This document shows positions 21,801-32,372 of a stretch of DNA of 64,000 bases, piece by piece. Source of the DNA: Eucalyptus grandis (lineage: Eukaryota > Streptophyta > Magnoliopsida > Myrtales > Myrtaceae); contig NC_052618.1 in assembly GCF_016545825.1 (NCBI RefSeq), forward strand, positions 43,718,196 to 43,782,195. The letters are read 5' to 3'. A model generated the notes under the pieces. The model saw only the letters and a list, made by a program, of their open reading frames with translations. It did no database searches and was not told the origin of the DNA. Every line of letters begins with the position of its first letter. Within the stretch, counting starts at the first letter, position 1. The position numbers and the translations under genes are program-made.

Positions 21801-21972
21801 ACTGACACTGTTTTGCAATTTGCAAGTCGGTTTTTCTGGTGCAGTGGGCATTTCGAATTTTCCTATTCAAGCTAAATGCGGGTTGAAAGAGCCAGACCTA
21901 TGGACTGTTGTTCAAAAGCTTGTTCTCAATTTTATAAAGGATAACTCAAACAGACTTGCACAACCGGTAAAG
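18826..21972 (+). pseudogene. THUMP-domain gene fragment, copy 3b
   Basis: Starts inside exon 1 (SGFLITCTI equivalent near 18,860-18,884, with an intact GTGTAC donor). Exon 2 is 18,980-19,026 (REKSSTKEAMCLLEK). Exon 3 starts at 19,305 and gives the clearest reading of this part: ADARFTAKRRKVCPEELDQD then DADVAKSGHSTNEYRNEDGT. It is cut by a 1.3-kb transposon at about 19,504-20,837 and resumes to 21,095, where the donor is mutated (GGGAG). Exon 4 is 21,845-21,972: FRIFPIQAKCGLKEPDLWTV then QKLVLNFIKDNSNRLAQPVK, the best preserved THUMP-domain segment in the window. The gene end is missing. Confidence 0.8.
19504..20837. mobile_element. Non-autonomous DNA transposon with internal tandem repeats, in THUMP exon 3
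   Basis: Splits THUMP exon 3. The ends are imperfect inverted repeats: GCCCCATTTGGTTCGG on the left, and on the right the reverse complement AGGGTGTGTTTGATTCAG. This type of terminus is common among plant hAT-like elements. Inside are a direct duplication (GCAATTACATCTCCAGAGGA at about 19,607 and 19,792, period 185) and an AT-rich array of about four to five units of roughly 125 bp between 20,100 and 20,660, each with a GGGTTTGGTCTTTT word. No transposase frame is present. The target duplication is too short or decayed to define. Confidence 0.65.
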
Positions 21973-22745
21973 GTACTGAATCATAAGAAGACCAAGTTAT
22001 CTACTGTTATTTTCAGGCGCTTCCCCTCTCCTGTCTTTTCTTTCTGTGTGGCACTCATGGAATTGCATTTCCTAATTCTGTTTCAAAAGTTGCTTCTTTC
22101 CCTGCACGAATTCTATTCTTCTCCCTTAAATCGAATCAGAGCTGTTAACAATCTTCTTATGCATCCTTACAGATTGGTCCATCTTGTGAATCTGTGTGCT
22201 CAAAAGCGGAACTGACTCACGATTGGTGAACCAGCTCCAAATGCCAGATAAGAGAATTCGACAGTGCCTTCAAAGTTGTGGACACACTTACATATATACA
22301 CGATCTTCAGTGGAAAAGAAGAATTCGATGCGGTTGTTTGGATGCTGCTGATATTGAAAGAAGACAAGGATGAATTTGGATGTCCTCATCGACGTCACTT
22401 TTGTGGTCCGTCATTTCTTAGCAGCCGCAGATGGATCGAAAACTCAGATAAATGCCTTGAAAAAGAGTAAAGAGACATCAATTCGAAAGAAGATAATGGC
22501 CTACAGAGAAAGAGGGGGCTAGGCAATGGCCACAGCTAAAATTGGAGGCCTGAGAAATGGAGCCAAAAAGCGATGCAGTGAGTGCAAAAAAGTCAGTGCG
22601 AATTGTGGGACTCCGAAGAGAGAAAGAGAGAGAAGAAGAAGAGGATCACGAAGAATGAGGTCTTTCTTATAGTGAGTCACCCAAAACAACATTTCTTTTG
22701 CAAGGTCTTTTTTTTACAATCATTTTCACGAAGAATGAGGTCTTT
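21973..22745 (+). repeat. Block W, copy 3
   Basis: Same order as copy 1. The first part keeps SPLNRIRAVNNLLMHPYRLV. The second part (22,300-22,650) has frameshifts. It ends at GTGAGTCACCCAAAACAAC next to the CHLM fragment. Confidence 0.5.
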
Positions 22746-23085
22746 GACATCACCTGTCTCGCCGTGTATCTTCTTCCATCTCTGTAGCCCTGAGTTGAAG
22801 TACTCCCTAACCACCTCCTTGTCCCCACCGCCCACCACCTCCGCTTGGAGCTGCCGCCTCTCCTCTCTGGATCCATCTGTGTGAGCACAGCGGCCAATGC
22901 ACCACCGACCGCCACCAATGACGGCGATGGTCATGCCATCCACGGACGCAAAGTGGGCCGCTGCAGTGGAGAGGGGTGGAATCACGAACTGGGTGAATGT
23001 TCTCGACCTCGGTGTTTCCTTGGTAATCTTGATTGGGCTAGGATTCAGTGCAGTCTTGGCGTTGTTCGCATTATTGAGGCAAATG
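22746..23085 (-). pseudogene. CHLM: CHLM exon-1 fragment, copy 3
   Basis: Lacks a start: the AGCCAT that gives MACS in other copies is replaced by a TTTATTAATCATT sequence at about 23,090. The remainder reads, over two frames, TALNPSPIKI-type transit sequence, then FASVDGMTIAVIGGG, a frameshift with loss of SSVAALAAV, then RRQLQAEVVGGGDKEVVREY and KIHGETGDV. It ends at the same point as the other copies. Confidence 0.8.
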
Positions 23086-23669
23086 GGTATGTTTATTAAT
23101 CATTATAATTATCTACACGTGCCGACAGTCCGGTGAGTAAGCTTAGTTTGCAATGTTGTCAATTAGGCCCTGAAATGGGAGAGAAGTGAGGGTCAAGATG
23201 AAGTGGATAGGGCGATGACGTGGACGAGTCATTGGAGAGGAGACGTTGACGTGGCGGAATCACCTTCTTCAGCTTCCATACTAATTTTTTTATTTATTTC
23301 TTTTTTTGCCTTTTGCGGGAGGGAATTGTTTCCTTTTTCTCTTTTTTCTCGACAGGAAAAAACAATTTTTTTTTTCCAGGAAGATCATAATTCATAAGGA
23401 CAAGGAAAAAAAAGATAAAAAGATGATACCATACGTATGTGTAATGTATTACACGTTAGTGCAACCAATCGAAGGTACAAATAAATGCAAACTTAACCTC
23501 ACGTATGAAGAGCAAGATAAAGATGCTCATTTCACCATAACATAAACTTATGAGAGACAGAGAGGGCGAGCGGCCTTAATGAAAGACACAGAACAAAAAC
23601 GAAGTGCTGAGATGACTCGTTGAACTCTAGCAGGTACTACAAGTCTAATACGACGTGCATATCAGCAAC
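23086..23669. other. Spacer between CHLM and M, unit 3
   Basis: No gene is seen. It belongs to the same subtype as unit 2 (shared AAGATCATAATTCA to AACCTCAC stretch). The GATGACGTGGACGAGTCATT region at about 23,215 matches 15,490-15,540, but the upstream part of that unit 2 segment is deleted here. Confidence 0.5.
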
Positions 23670-24215
23670 CTAACATGGTAGAAGTGGTGGCGCTCTTCCT
23701 CCATACAGTCGACAAGCGAACAAGATGAAGGATTTTAGAATATTTTGCTTTACCTGATGCATGTGTTTCTGAATGAGACCACAAAAATAAGCTATAGAGA
23801 GCAATATTAGTAATGGCAAATAGAGTAGTAAGAAGGAGAGGCCTGAGAACAACAATGATGTGGGCAAAGCAATGGAGAGGGAAAAGGAGAGGATCGTGAG
23901 GAACAGAAATATGCAAGCACCGCAATGAGTGTTAAAGGCTCATAGATGAGCAACAAGTGGAAGAGACAAGAAGCAATAGAGCAGGAGAGCAGAGATGGAG
24001 AAGAACATGTTGATGGGATGGGTTTCAAATGGAGAAAGGGGCTTTCCTTGGTACTTCACAGTAATGAAGTTGAGCAAAGCTGGAATGATTAAGGTAAGTA
24101 TGACATACATATTCCTCCATTGATCGTGACCAAGGATAGGCATTTTTTATCTGTACAAATGTGGAGAAAGAGGAAGAGGACGAGGAGCAACAGCAGAGCC
24201 AATGTTGAGAGAGCG
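23670..24215 (-). pseudogene. Membrane protein M, copy 3 (broken)
   Basis: Two main open pieces. 23,940-24,143 gives 'MPILGHDQWRNMYVILTL' to FLSLPLVAHL and stops. 23,670-23,867 gives MPTSLLFSGLSFLLLYLP to APPLLPC. A frameshift lies between them. The usual start is ATC instead of ATG (about 24,215), so initiation is also lost. Confidence 0.65.
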
Positions 24216-24350
24216 ATTCTCGAGAAGGGGAGCAAAGTCAATTTATAACAGTCTTACATGGGTTGATGTTGGCCGACTCTCGCTTGGATTGATTGACGGA
24301 CTCGCAACTTTTAGATTTCCACCAGGTCATTAATGCACATGACACGGAGT

Positions 24351-25430
24351 CTTGCACCGAGGTCTTGGACTGATGTCGACAGACTTGCAAATTTGGTCTT
24401 GGACTATTCCATAACGGAATAGTTTGCGAGTCCATCGTCCAAGACCAAAGGTGCAAGATCTAAAAGCATTCATGGAATAGTTTGCGAGAATCTATCAACA
24501 TCAGCAGTCCAAGACCAAAGATGCAAAATCTAAAGTTATGGAATAGCTTGTGAGAGTCTATCAAATTATTCCATCGTCCGAGACCAAAGGTGCAAGATGG
24601 AAAGTTAACAGCATTAATGGAATAGTTTGCGAGAGTCTGTCAACACCAGTAATCCAAGACCAAGGTGCAAGATCTAAAGTTAACAGCATTCATGGAATAG
24701 TTCGCAAGATTCTGTAAACATTAGCAGTCCAAGACCAAAGGTTACAAGACTGTCAACATCGGCAATCCAAGACCAAAGGTGCAAGATCTAAAGTTAATGG
24801 CATCTAAATTTAACAGCATTCATGGAACACTTTGCGAGAATCTGCCAACGTCAGCAGTCCAAGACCAAAGGTGCAAGATCTAAAGTTAACAACATCTAAA
24901 GTTAACAGTATTCATGGAATAGTTTGTGCGAGTCTGTCAACATCAGCAGTCCAAGACCAGAGGTTCAAGACTGTCAAAATCGGCAGTCCAAGACCAAAGG
25001 TGCAAGATCTAAAGTTAATCGCATCTAAATTTAACAGCATTCATGGAATAGTTTGCGAGAGTCTGTCAACATCAGCAGTCCAAGACCAAAGGTGCAAGAT
25101 CTAAAGTTAACAGCATTCCTGGAATAGTTTGCAAGAGTATGTCAACACCAGTACTCCAAGACCAAAGGTGCAAGATCTAAAGTTAACAGCATCTAAAGTT
25201 AACAGCATTCCTGGAATAGTTTGCAAGAGTCTGTCAACACCAGTACTCCAAGACCAAAGGTGCAAGATTTAAAGTTAACAGCTTTCATGGAATTGCCCAA
25301 GACCAAAGGTGCAAGAATTAAAGTTAACAGAATTCACGGAATAATCCAAGACCAAAGTGGGAAGATCTAAAGTTTGCAAGAGACTGTCAACATCAGTAGT
25401 CCAAGACCAAGGTGCAAGGCAGACGCCAGA
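24351..25430. repeat. 76-bp minisatellite at M copy 3
   Basis: Roughly fourteen imperfect copies of a ~76-bp unit. Its parts are CCAAGACCAAAGGTGCAAGA, TCTAAAGTTAACAGCATTC, ATGGAATAGTTTGCGAG and AGTCTGTCAACATCAGCAGT. The left border (about 24,351-24,384, CTTGCACCGAGGTCTTGG then ACTGATGTCGACAGAC) is inverted relative to the unit. Some units carry an extra AACATCTAAAGTTAACAG stretch and others are shortened. The unit contains the right arm of the hairpin found at other M loci. Confidence 0.92.
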
Positions 25431-26083
25431 CCAAAAGTACCTGTCCGATTGTTCATATATTTGTTTTTGGGAATCGATACTCCACAATTCTTGTGCAGAA
25501 ATCATTTTTTAGACCCTTCAAATTTCGGAAAAAATGACATTGGTTTCGGTGAGTTTGGTTAACTCTATTCTCTCATTCACTCTTTTAGGAGATATTCTTA
25601 CGTGGATCGGGGACATGTGAACTTAGTGCATCTCAATTCTAAAATTAGGGAACCCATCAAAATTATGAGCTCACGCATTAGACTCACATATACTGAAATA
25701 AAGAATTTTTCCTTTAGTGGACTCAAAGGCCAATCAACCTCGTGTCCTCCTAGGATTGTGAGGGATACGCCCACAATTGCTACGGAGTCTCCCTTAAATC
25801 TGCCTAGATGCTACGTAGAAAGAACTAGAACAACCCATAAGACAAGCAAAGCATTATCAAAATACTCGGTAATGAATTTGATTTTGTTTGTCAGCATGGC
25901 ACCATAATATAGAGCACCTAGATAAGCGATTAAACCCCAAATTTGCACACATATTTTCCTACTATAATGAAAAACATGTAACATAGGCGAAATGGAGGGG
26001 GAAATGACTGTTTGCATAAACGTAGCTTTATCTCATCTATTAATTCACTACATAGTGAGCAAAGATCACTTTATATAAAAGAA
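25431..26083. repeat. Module B spacer, copy 3
   Basis: Conserved spacer with the same landmarks as the other units (CCTAGGATTGTGAGGGATAC at about 25,750; GACAAGCAAAGCATTATC). No gene is seen. Confidence 0.6.
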
Positions 26084-26342
26084 AAGGGTAAATGGCACAA
26101 TAATTTTTAAACTTTGGTTTAATGCACAATGTCATTTTATATTCTTAATTTGTTCAATATAGTCCTTGAACTATTTCTAAATATTCAATCTACTCTATAA
26201 ACTTTTAATTTGGTTAATTTTAGTCCCTCAACTTTCCATAAAAATCAATCCTCCGTACTATTCTATCCCATCGCACAAATTTTTGAATATATTTTCAATT
26301 TAATCCATTATCTAAAGCAACAAAAAAAAAAAATGTGCTATC

Positions 26343-26425
<83 letters not shown>

Positions 26426-27202
26426 TACCTCTTTGATTGTTCCATTTGAGCATATTTTAGTTTGTGATCTTTGTAACAGTAAAAGTAAAACCTCATATAG
26501 AGTTATATCGAGTTGATAATTTTGCTATGACATTGGAGGTAGCTAATGAATTTTTTGTAAGATACAAATTAGTTTGGGATAAATGTACCGGGTAAGTACT
26601 ACTTTAGAATTTTTAATATTATTATCCCTTTTGAGAATAAGTGATTTCATAAAGATATCTAAAATTGATATTAATTCATCTATAGATAATTGTACTTTTA
26701 TTAATCTAAATCAATTTTCTAATTTTAGATAGATAAAATTTTCAAAACTTTGTGTTTTGTATTTTATTAATTAAAACCGTAAAGTAGGAAATTAATATAG
26801 TTGCAATATCAACCTGGTACTATTGTAAATAAGTATCTACTTTTACTATTATAGAGATCATAAGCTAAAATAGATTTATGTGGAACTATAGTAATAATTA
26901 TGAAGACCATAAACATAAAAGGTAGTAAAAAAAAAAGGTTGTTGATTTTGGAAATGGAGTGAAAATAAAAAGATATTCAAAATTTTGTGCAATGGTATAA
27001 TAATGAAAAATTATGAATAGAATCAAATAACTGATTTAACTTTGTTATAGGAAGTTAATGGATTAAATTGAACAAATTGAAAGCTTAAAATAGATTGAAC
27101 ATTTAGGAATAGTTCAAGGATCATAATTATCATATTAAAAATTCAACTATGACATGGTATATCATGCCCCAAGTTTAAGCATTGTTATTGCCATTTTCCC
27201 TT
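26084..27202. mobile_element. Element E, copy 4 (complete), with ATT microsatellite
   Basis: Both ends are present: AAGGGTAAATGGCACAATAA at the left, and TTATTGCCATTTTCCCTT at the right as its inverse. The inverted similarity continues inward through AACTTTTAATTTGGTTAATT-type sequence. An (ATT)n run of about 27 repeats lies at 26,343-26,424. No transposase frame is present. Confidence 0.6.
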
Positions 27203-27509
27203 AAAAATAATATTAAAAAAAAAAAGAATAATCGAACACTCCCGCAATAGGAGCATCGATATAACCATATTTCAGCTCCTTTCCAGTATCTTCACCGAAA
27301 GAGTTGACTGAAGACCTTGTGCTTTTACTAAAAAAATAAAATAAAAACTTATAACCCACTCTTTTCTTAAAAAGAAGGATGGAAAAATGTTTGGATAAAA
27401 CGGTCGGGTCGTTTCTGGAAAATGAACCGGGCCGTCGGGTTGAACTTCAACTGAAAAAGAAATCCCGCCGGAGTTTCCCCATTTTGTTATGGCATTTTGG
27501 ATTGGAGCT
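27203..27509 (+). promoter_or_regulatory. THUMP 5' flank, copy 4 (shortened)
   Basis: Same 3' end as other copies (CGGTCGGGTCGTTTCTGG, then GAACCGGGCCGTCGGGTTG). The GAGTTGAGTTGCTGG segment is deleted at about 27,270. Confidence 0.4.
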
Positions 27510-29274
27510 ATGGAACAGACTCGGAGCAGAGAGAAAAGAGAAATTGAAGGAGAAGCGAAGACGAAGAAGACGACGATGACGCCATGGGAGCAGCACTCGG
27601 CTGTCATCAGCATCCCTAGCTTCGACTGTAACGATGGATTCCTCATCACCTGCACCATCAGTGTACCATCTCTCCCTCGCTTTCTTAGTTGTCAACTCGG
27701 CGATTGAATCTTGGGTTAACGCTTCTTCTTTTCGTTCCTTTTTTTCCTTTCATCAGAGATGGAGAAGAGCGCCATCAAAAAGTCACGCGCCTCCTCCAAA
27801 AGGTTTGATCGCCTTCTTAAAGTTGAACCGTTTTAAGCGTTACTGAATGAGATGCTAACATAATGTCTTGCAGCTTAAAAGTGAAGAACGGGGCCTCCTT
27901 TGAGTAGGTGTTTATTGCATTGATTAGTGATATCCTGCTCAGAGGCTGGTTCATGTGGAATCAATTTGAAATAGCTCAATGAAATGGGTCTTCCTTTTAG
28001 TACTTGGGATAGTAAAATTTCATCGTCCTTAGCATTGTTATGGATGCTCTTGCAGTATTGCGGGACATTTGCTGCTAGGGAGAGTACTGACTTGGGTGGC
28101 TGGGGCTGATGCAAAAAGTTGAGTGCTAAGAGAAGGAAAGTATGTCCTGAGGAATTGGATCAGGACAGTGCCAGGTGTGGGCATTCAAGCAATGAGTATC
28201 GGAACGAGGATGTTACTCTTCTGGTCAAACCGGATTACTACACATATATCTGCAGAACGGTAGTCTAACTGCCTCCAACTTTGGTATCCAACTGAAAGAA
28301 GGTAAGCTTTCAGAAGATGTGTCTTCCCAAGCGAAGGAAGACATGCGTGCAATCAATCTCCAGCTCTTTTGTTAGTTAAGTTGACAGGGAGTGGTTCGCT
28401 TCTCTTTACATTCCCCCGCGAGGATTCAGCCGAGGCCATTCAAATTGTGTCTGATATTATCGATTCCCTGGGATCTGGATATTCAAGTTCCGCACAGTGA
28501 GTTTTTCCTTTTCTTCCCTGAAATTGGACACTTAAACGGCTCCCTAATTGATTTCATGCATTTCCTACCCTGACTAGTTACTTTAGGATTGGGTAATGTT
28601 CTAGGAGTCACTGCCAATGCATAAAACTTCTTGCACCGCATGTGACCGAAATTTTTGGCACTGATGGATGAGTACTCTAGATTAAAAGTTAAAAGATAGA
28701 AAAAACAGAGGTGCAACTAAGCCTCAATGAGGCATATCTGTTTTACTTGGTCAGCTCAAAATTCTGCTCTGCTCCCCACAGTATAATGGGATTGCTGCAT
28801 CGTGCGCTTTTGATTTTTTACTTTCAATATTTTGGTGACTTTTATCAAATAAATGCCCATAATCACTAGAAATCTATAGATGTTAACATTTAAAGTGAAT
28901 CAAAATGTTATTTTTATAATATTGAAGGAGACATCTTTGCTGACCCTTCTCTCCAAAAAAAGAGAGGGAGAGAGAGAGGAAAAAAAGGTTAGGTTTTTAG
29001 TAGATCTTTGGCTGTGGAATATGCTCCTTGAATTTTCTCCATCCTGGGAATTGTTGCTTGTAGACTAACTTTTTATTTGTCATTTGCCAGCATTTGATTT
29101 AACTGGCCACTGTTTTGCAAATTGCGAGTCGGTTTTTCTGCTGCAGTTGGCGTCATCAGATTTTTCCTTCCGAGCTACATAGGTTGAAGGAGCCAGACCT
29201 AAGGACTTTTGTTCAGAAGGCTTGTTCTCAAGTTTATAAAGGATAATCTGAGCAGACTAGCACAACCGATAAAG
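27510..29274 (+). pseudogene. THUMP-domain gene fragment, copy 4
   Basis: Exon 1 (27,510-27,660) has PWEQHSAVISIPSFDCN, then a deletion joining to GFLITCTI, and an intact GTGTAC donor. Exon 2 (27,757-27,802) begins EMEKSAIK-like. Exon 3 is 28,055-28,496 and exon 4 is 29,147-29,274, with stops and frameshifts. The intron between exons 3 and 4 is shorter than in copy 1 because the CAATTGCAGTTAAGCATGC stretch is missing. No large insertion is present. The C-terminal half is absent. Confidence 0.78.
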
Positions 29275-29960
29275 GTACTGTATCATTAGAAGATCAAGTT
29301 ACCTACTGATCTTCAGAAGCTTCCCCCTTCTGTCTTTTCTTTTTGTGTGGCACTTTGGGTATTGTATTTCTTAATTCTGTTTCAACAGTTGCTTCTTACC
29401 CCGTTGCACGAGGTCTTTCCCTTTCCCTTCAACAGAATCCGAGCTGTTACCATCTTGTTATGCATTCTCACAAATTGGTCTATCTTGTGACTCCCTTTGC
29501 TCAAAAACAGCATGACTCACTATTGGTGAACCGGCTTTAAACGCCCGATAAGAGAATTTCACAGTGCCTTCAAAGAGAGACAAGTGTAAATCACATAAGA
29601 ACTCTGTCAATGTCATTCACATTGACGATGCACATACATATATATGACCTTCAGTGGAAAAAAAACGAACTCAATGCAGTTGTTTGGATGCTGCTGAGGA
29701 GTCAAAAGAAGACAGACGAATTCGGACGTCCAAATAGATTCATCAAAGTCACTTTGTGGTCCGTCTTTCTCAGCAGCTGCGGATGGATGGAAAACTCAGA
29801 TTAATGCTTGAAAAAGAGTCAAGAGACATCTACTCGAAAGAAGAAAATCACCTGCAGAGAAGAAGAGAGCTCCGCAATGCCTACAGCTAAAAGTGAAAGC
29901 CTGAGAAATGGAGCCAAGAAGTGATGCAATGCGTACAAAAAATCAATATGAATTTAAATG
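29275..29960 (+). repeat. Block W, copy 4 (no CHLM follows)
   Basis: Both parts are present but decayed. At about 29,955, after AAAAAATCAATATGAATT, the sequence passes straight to CHLM-distal spacer. The end of block W and the whole CHLM fragment are deleted in unit 4. Confidence 0.5.
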
Positions 29961-30993
29961 AGGGTTCTAGAAATAAATGGGTCGTGATTATCTTTGATTG
30001 GGAATCATATCCAGGATTGGAGCCTCGACCATTTGCCAGTTGGGGCAATAATGGAATGAAATAAACAGACGAAAAATTAGAAACATAAATTAATTCTTTA
30101 CTCATTCAAAAGGTGATATTACTATACGTTTTACAAGTGTCCTCGCTTGTGCATATTTCTCCATATCAGTGATTGAACAATCGTTCATGAATCAATCATT
30201 TGTGTGCTATAAGCAAGCGTAAAAATGGCCAAGTACTATCCGAGGACAAGTATGACCTTTCGCTTACTGACAAATTACGGCCTCATAGTGCAATCTTTGG
30301 CCCGTTGGACACAATAGACATCAATTTGGTTTTCAATCCACCAAGCACTCTTCAGTTGTGCAATTGACAACAAGTGTCTGCATCCAAAGTGGAGGTGCAT
30401 AACAAACGAACACTCAAAACCACGTCGTCTTTTAAGTATTTCAAAATCAAATTGCGGTTTCATTTCAAGTTTGCCTTGGAGATCAAGGGATTTGGGGTTG
30501 AAGGATCGAAATTGGGGCTTGAGTTTCACGTGTAAAAACCCGAGAGTCAACTAATAAGTTTTTCAATTTATCTAATATCTTCACGGATAATGGTTCTTCT
30601 ATCTCGTGCAAACATCAACTATGAGTAGCTTTGTGTTAAAAGGGTTGCTCCTTGATCTATCAATTTTCATTTGCTTGTAATTTCTTTCAATCAGCCAACA
30701 TTTGGCTTTTATCTTCTCCTTTTCCCCCAATCAATCACCGATAACACAAATTCTAAAGCATTCAACATCATCAGCAATCACACTTTGTTTTGGAGAGATA
30801 ATCTTAAACTCAAACCGAAATGCGATATTTCGACACAAATAAAATTTCTTATTTATTGTCACAAGGACTTTCTTAGCATACAAATCTAAGTAAACATCTC
30901 ATACATGTAACATTACTCATGTTTTTTCCTGCTTGTCATTTCCTTTGTTTCTTCTCCGGCTACTAACAATGACTAGTTGAACTCTACCAAGTA
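29961..30993. other. Spacer in unit 4
   Basis: No gene is seen. 29,980-30,600 is the paralogue of 13,621-14,340. 30,600-30,990 is the M 3' flank (AGTAAACATCTCATACATG region) shared with units 1, 5 and 7. Confidence 0.55.
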
Positions 30994-31599
30994 CTACAAT
31001 TCTAACATGAAATGTGTATCGGCAACTGTACGTGGCAGAATTGAGGGTGCTCTTCCTCTAAGTAGTTGAAGGCAGAACAAGTGGACGAAAACAAATACTA
31101 TAATATTTTCCCTTACTAGACGAATGAGTTTCTGAATGAGACCGCATAAGTGAGCTGCAAAGAGCAGTATCAGCAATAGCAAATAGGGGAGAAAGAAGGA
31201 GAGGCTGGGAAACAACAACGATGTAGGCAAAGCAATGGAGAGGCAAAAAGAAAGGATCATGAGGAAGCGAAAGATGCAGTCACCATAAGTAGTAGTAAAG
31301 GTTGGTAGATAAGCAACAAGTGAAAGGGATAAGGAGCAATAGAAAAGGAGGGTGAAGATGGAGAAGAACATGGTTATGGGATGGGTTTCAAATGGAGAAT
31401 GGGAACTTCCTTGATACTTCACTGTAATGAAGTTGAGTAGAGCTGGAATGATAAAGCTAAGTATGGCCAGCATGTTTCTCTGTTGGTCATGATCAATAAA
31501 AGGCATCTCTGGATTTGCATATATTTGGAGAAAGAGGAAGAGGACGAGGACGAGGAGTAGCACTATAGAAGTAGAGGGAAGACGCGAACGAGGTGCCAT
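30994..31599 (-). CDS. Small multi-pass membrane protein M, copy 4 (intact, 201 aa, unknown function)
   Basis: The only complete frame of its family in the window. It starts MAPRSRLPSTS at 31,599. Residues 12-28 form a very hydrophobic Leu/Val run (signal anchor or first helix). 'NPEMPFIDHDQQRNM' follows, then helices at about 44-60, 75-98, 109-130 and 133-155. A conserved loop reads KYQGSSHSPFETHPITMFF. The tail is basic, then RAPSILPRTVADTHFMLEL. Five membrane segments make it an integral membrane protein; location and role are unknown, and I do not recognise the family. Broken relatives lie at 7,560, 15,972, 23,670, 49,405 and 60,416. They lost starts or gained frameshifts, which makes this copy the best candidate for a working gene. 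It could still be a very young pseudogene. Confidence 0.6.
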   Translation of the reverse strand: MAPRSRLPSTSIVLLLVLVLFLFLQIYANPEMPFIDHDQQRNMLAILSFIIPALLNFITVKYQGSSHSPFETHPITMFFSIFTLLFYCSLSLSLVAYLPTFTTTYGDCIFRFLMILSFCLSIALPTSLLFPSLSFFLPYLLLLILLFAAHLCGLIQKLIRLVRENIIVFVFVHLFCLQLLRGRAPSILPRTVADTHFMLEL

Positions 31600-31673
31600 A
31601 GCAAAGCAATTGTTGAGAGAGGGAACAAAGTCAATTTATAATGAGTCTATCTCAAGTGGACCGACTATCGAAA

Positions 31674-31858
31674 GTCCAAAAAAATATGCGGAATCAACCA
31701 AAAGAGTTATGCCCGCATAACTCTTTAACTCTTTTGGTTGATTGAGTTCCGCATAGCACTTTCGCATAACACTTCTGATTGATTCCGAATAACTTTTCTG
31801 GACTCCGCATAACACTTTTCAGTCTTCCGCATAACTTTTTTGGACTTATGATAATGAG
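31674..31858. repeat. Nested inverted repeats at M copy 4
   Basis: The outer arms are AGTCCAAAAAAATATGCGG (about 31,674) and its inverse CCGCATAACTTTTTTGGACT (about 31,839-31,858). The inner arms are TGCGGAATCAACCAAAAGAG (31,687) and TAACTCTTTTGGTTGATT plus GAGTTCCGCA (about 31,728-31,755). Between them CCGCATAACACTTTT-type words repeat four times. It sits about 75 bp upstream of the M start, the same place as the hairpins and minisatellites of other units. Confidence 0.85.
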
Positions 31859-32372
31859 TCCACGTAAGAACATGATCGCCTCAAAAGCGGCCTGCTTTTG
31901 GACTTTTAATCAAATGCCTAAGGTGCTGGGCCAAAGGCAATCGCCTTATGTGTAACTTTTAGGAGTTACAAAAAAATTCAAAAATTGATTTAGTCGAGAA
32001 AATCGTGCTACATCAATTCACCCAAAATTCATTGTAAGTCCAGCAATCCTTATAAAGACACTGGAAATGTCATAAGTGCTCACTTTAAAATTAAACTTTT
32101 CAAGCAGTTATTTTAATGTTGCATTGGAGGAAAAACGCTCATATACGTACTTTCAGGATAAATTCTAGAAAATAGTTTTAAGTGGATTTTTTTAATAAAA
32201 TGCTAATTTCTATGAGATCTTCTTTATATTTAAAAAAGAAAGAAAGAAAGAAAAGAAAAGAAAAGTCCAATGTAGACAATGCGGTGGCCCTACGTGACAA
32301 ACAAGGCCACTCACTTCAAAATTTAAACTCACTCTATCACTCTCTCTCTCATTTGCTTTTGCATTGTTCTCC
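31859..32372. repeat. Spacer shared with 52,660-53,173
   Basis: Begins TATGATAATGAGTCCACGTA and runs to the start of module A. The paralogue before unit 7 has the same order. It includes an AAAG-rich run (about 32,235-32,265). No gene is seen. Confidence 0.6.

Noticed and set aside
24351..25430. Possible CRISPR array (regular repeats)
   Set aside because: The whole 76-bp unit repeats with no unique spacers, and the sequence is plant nuclear DNA. It is a minisatellite.
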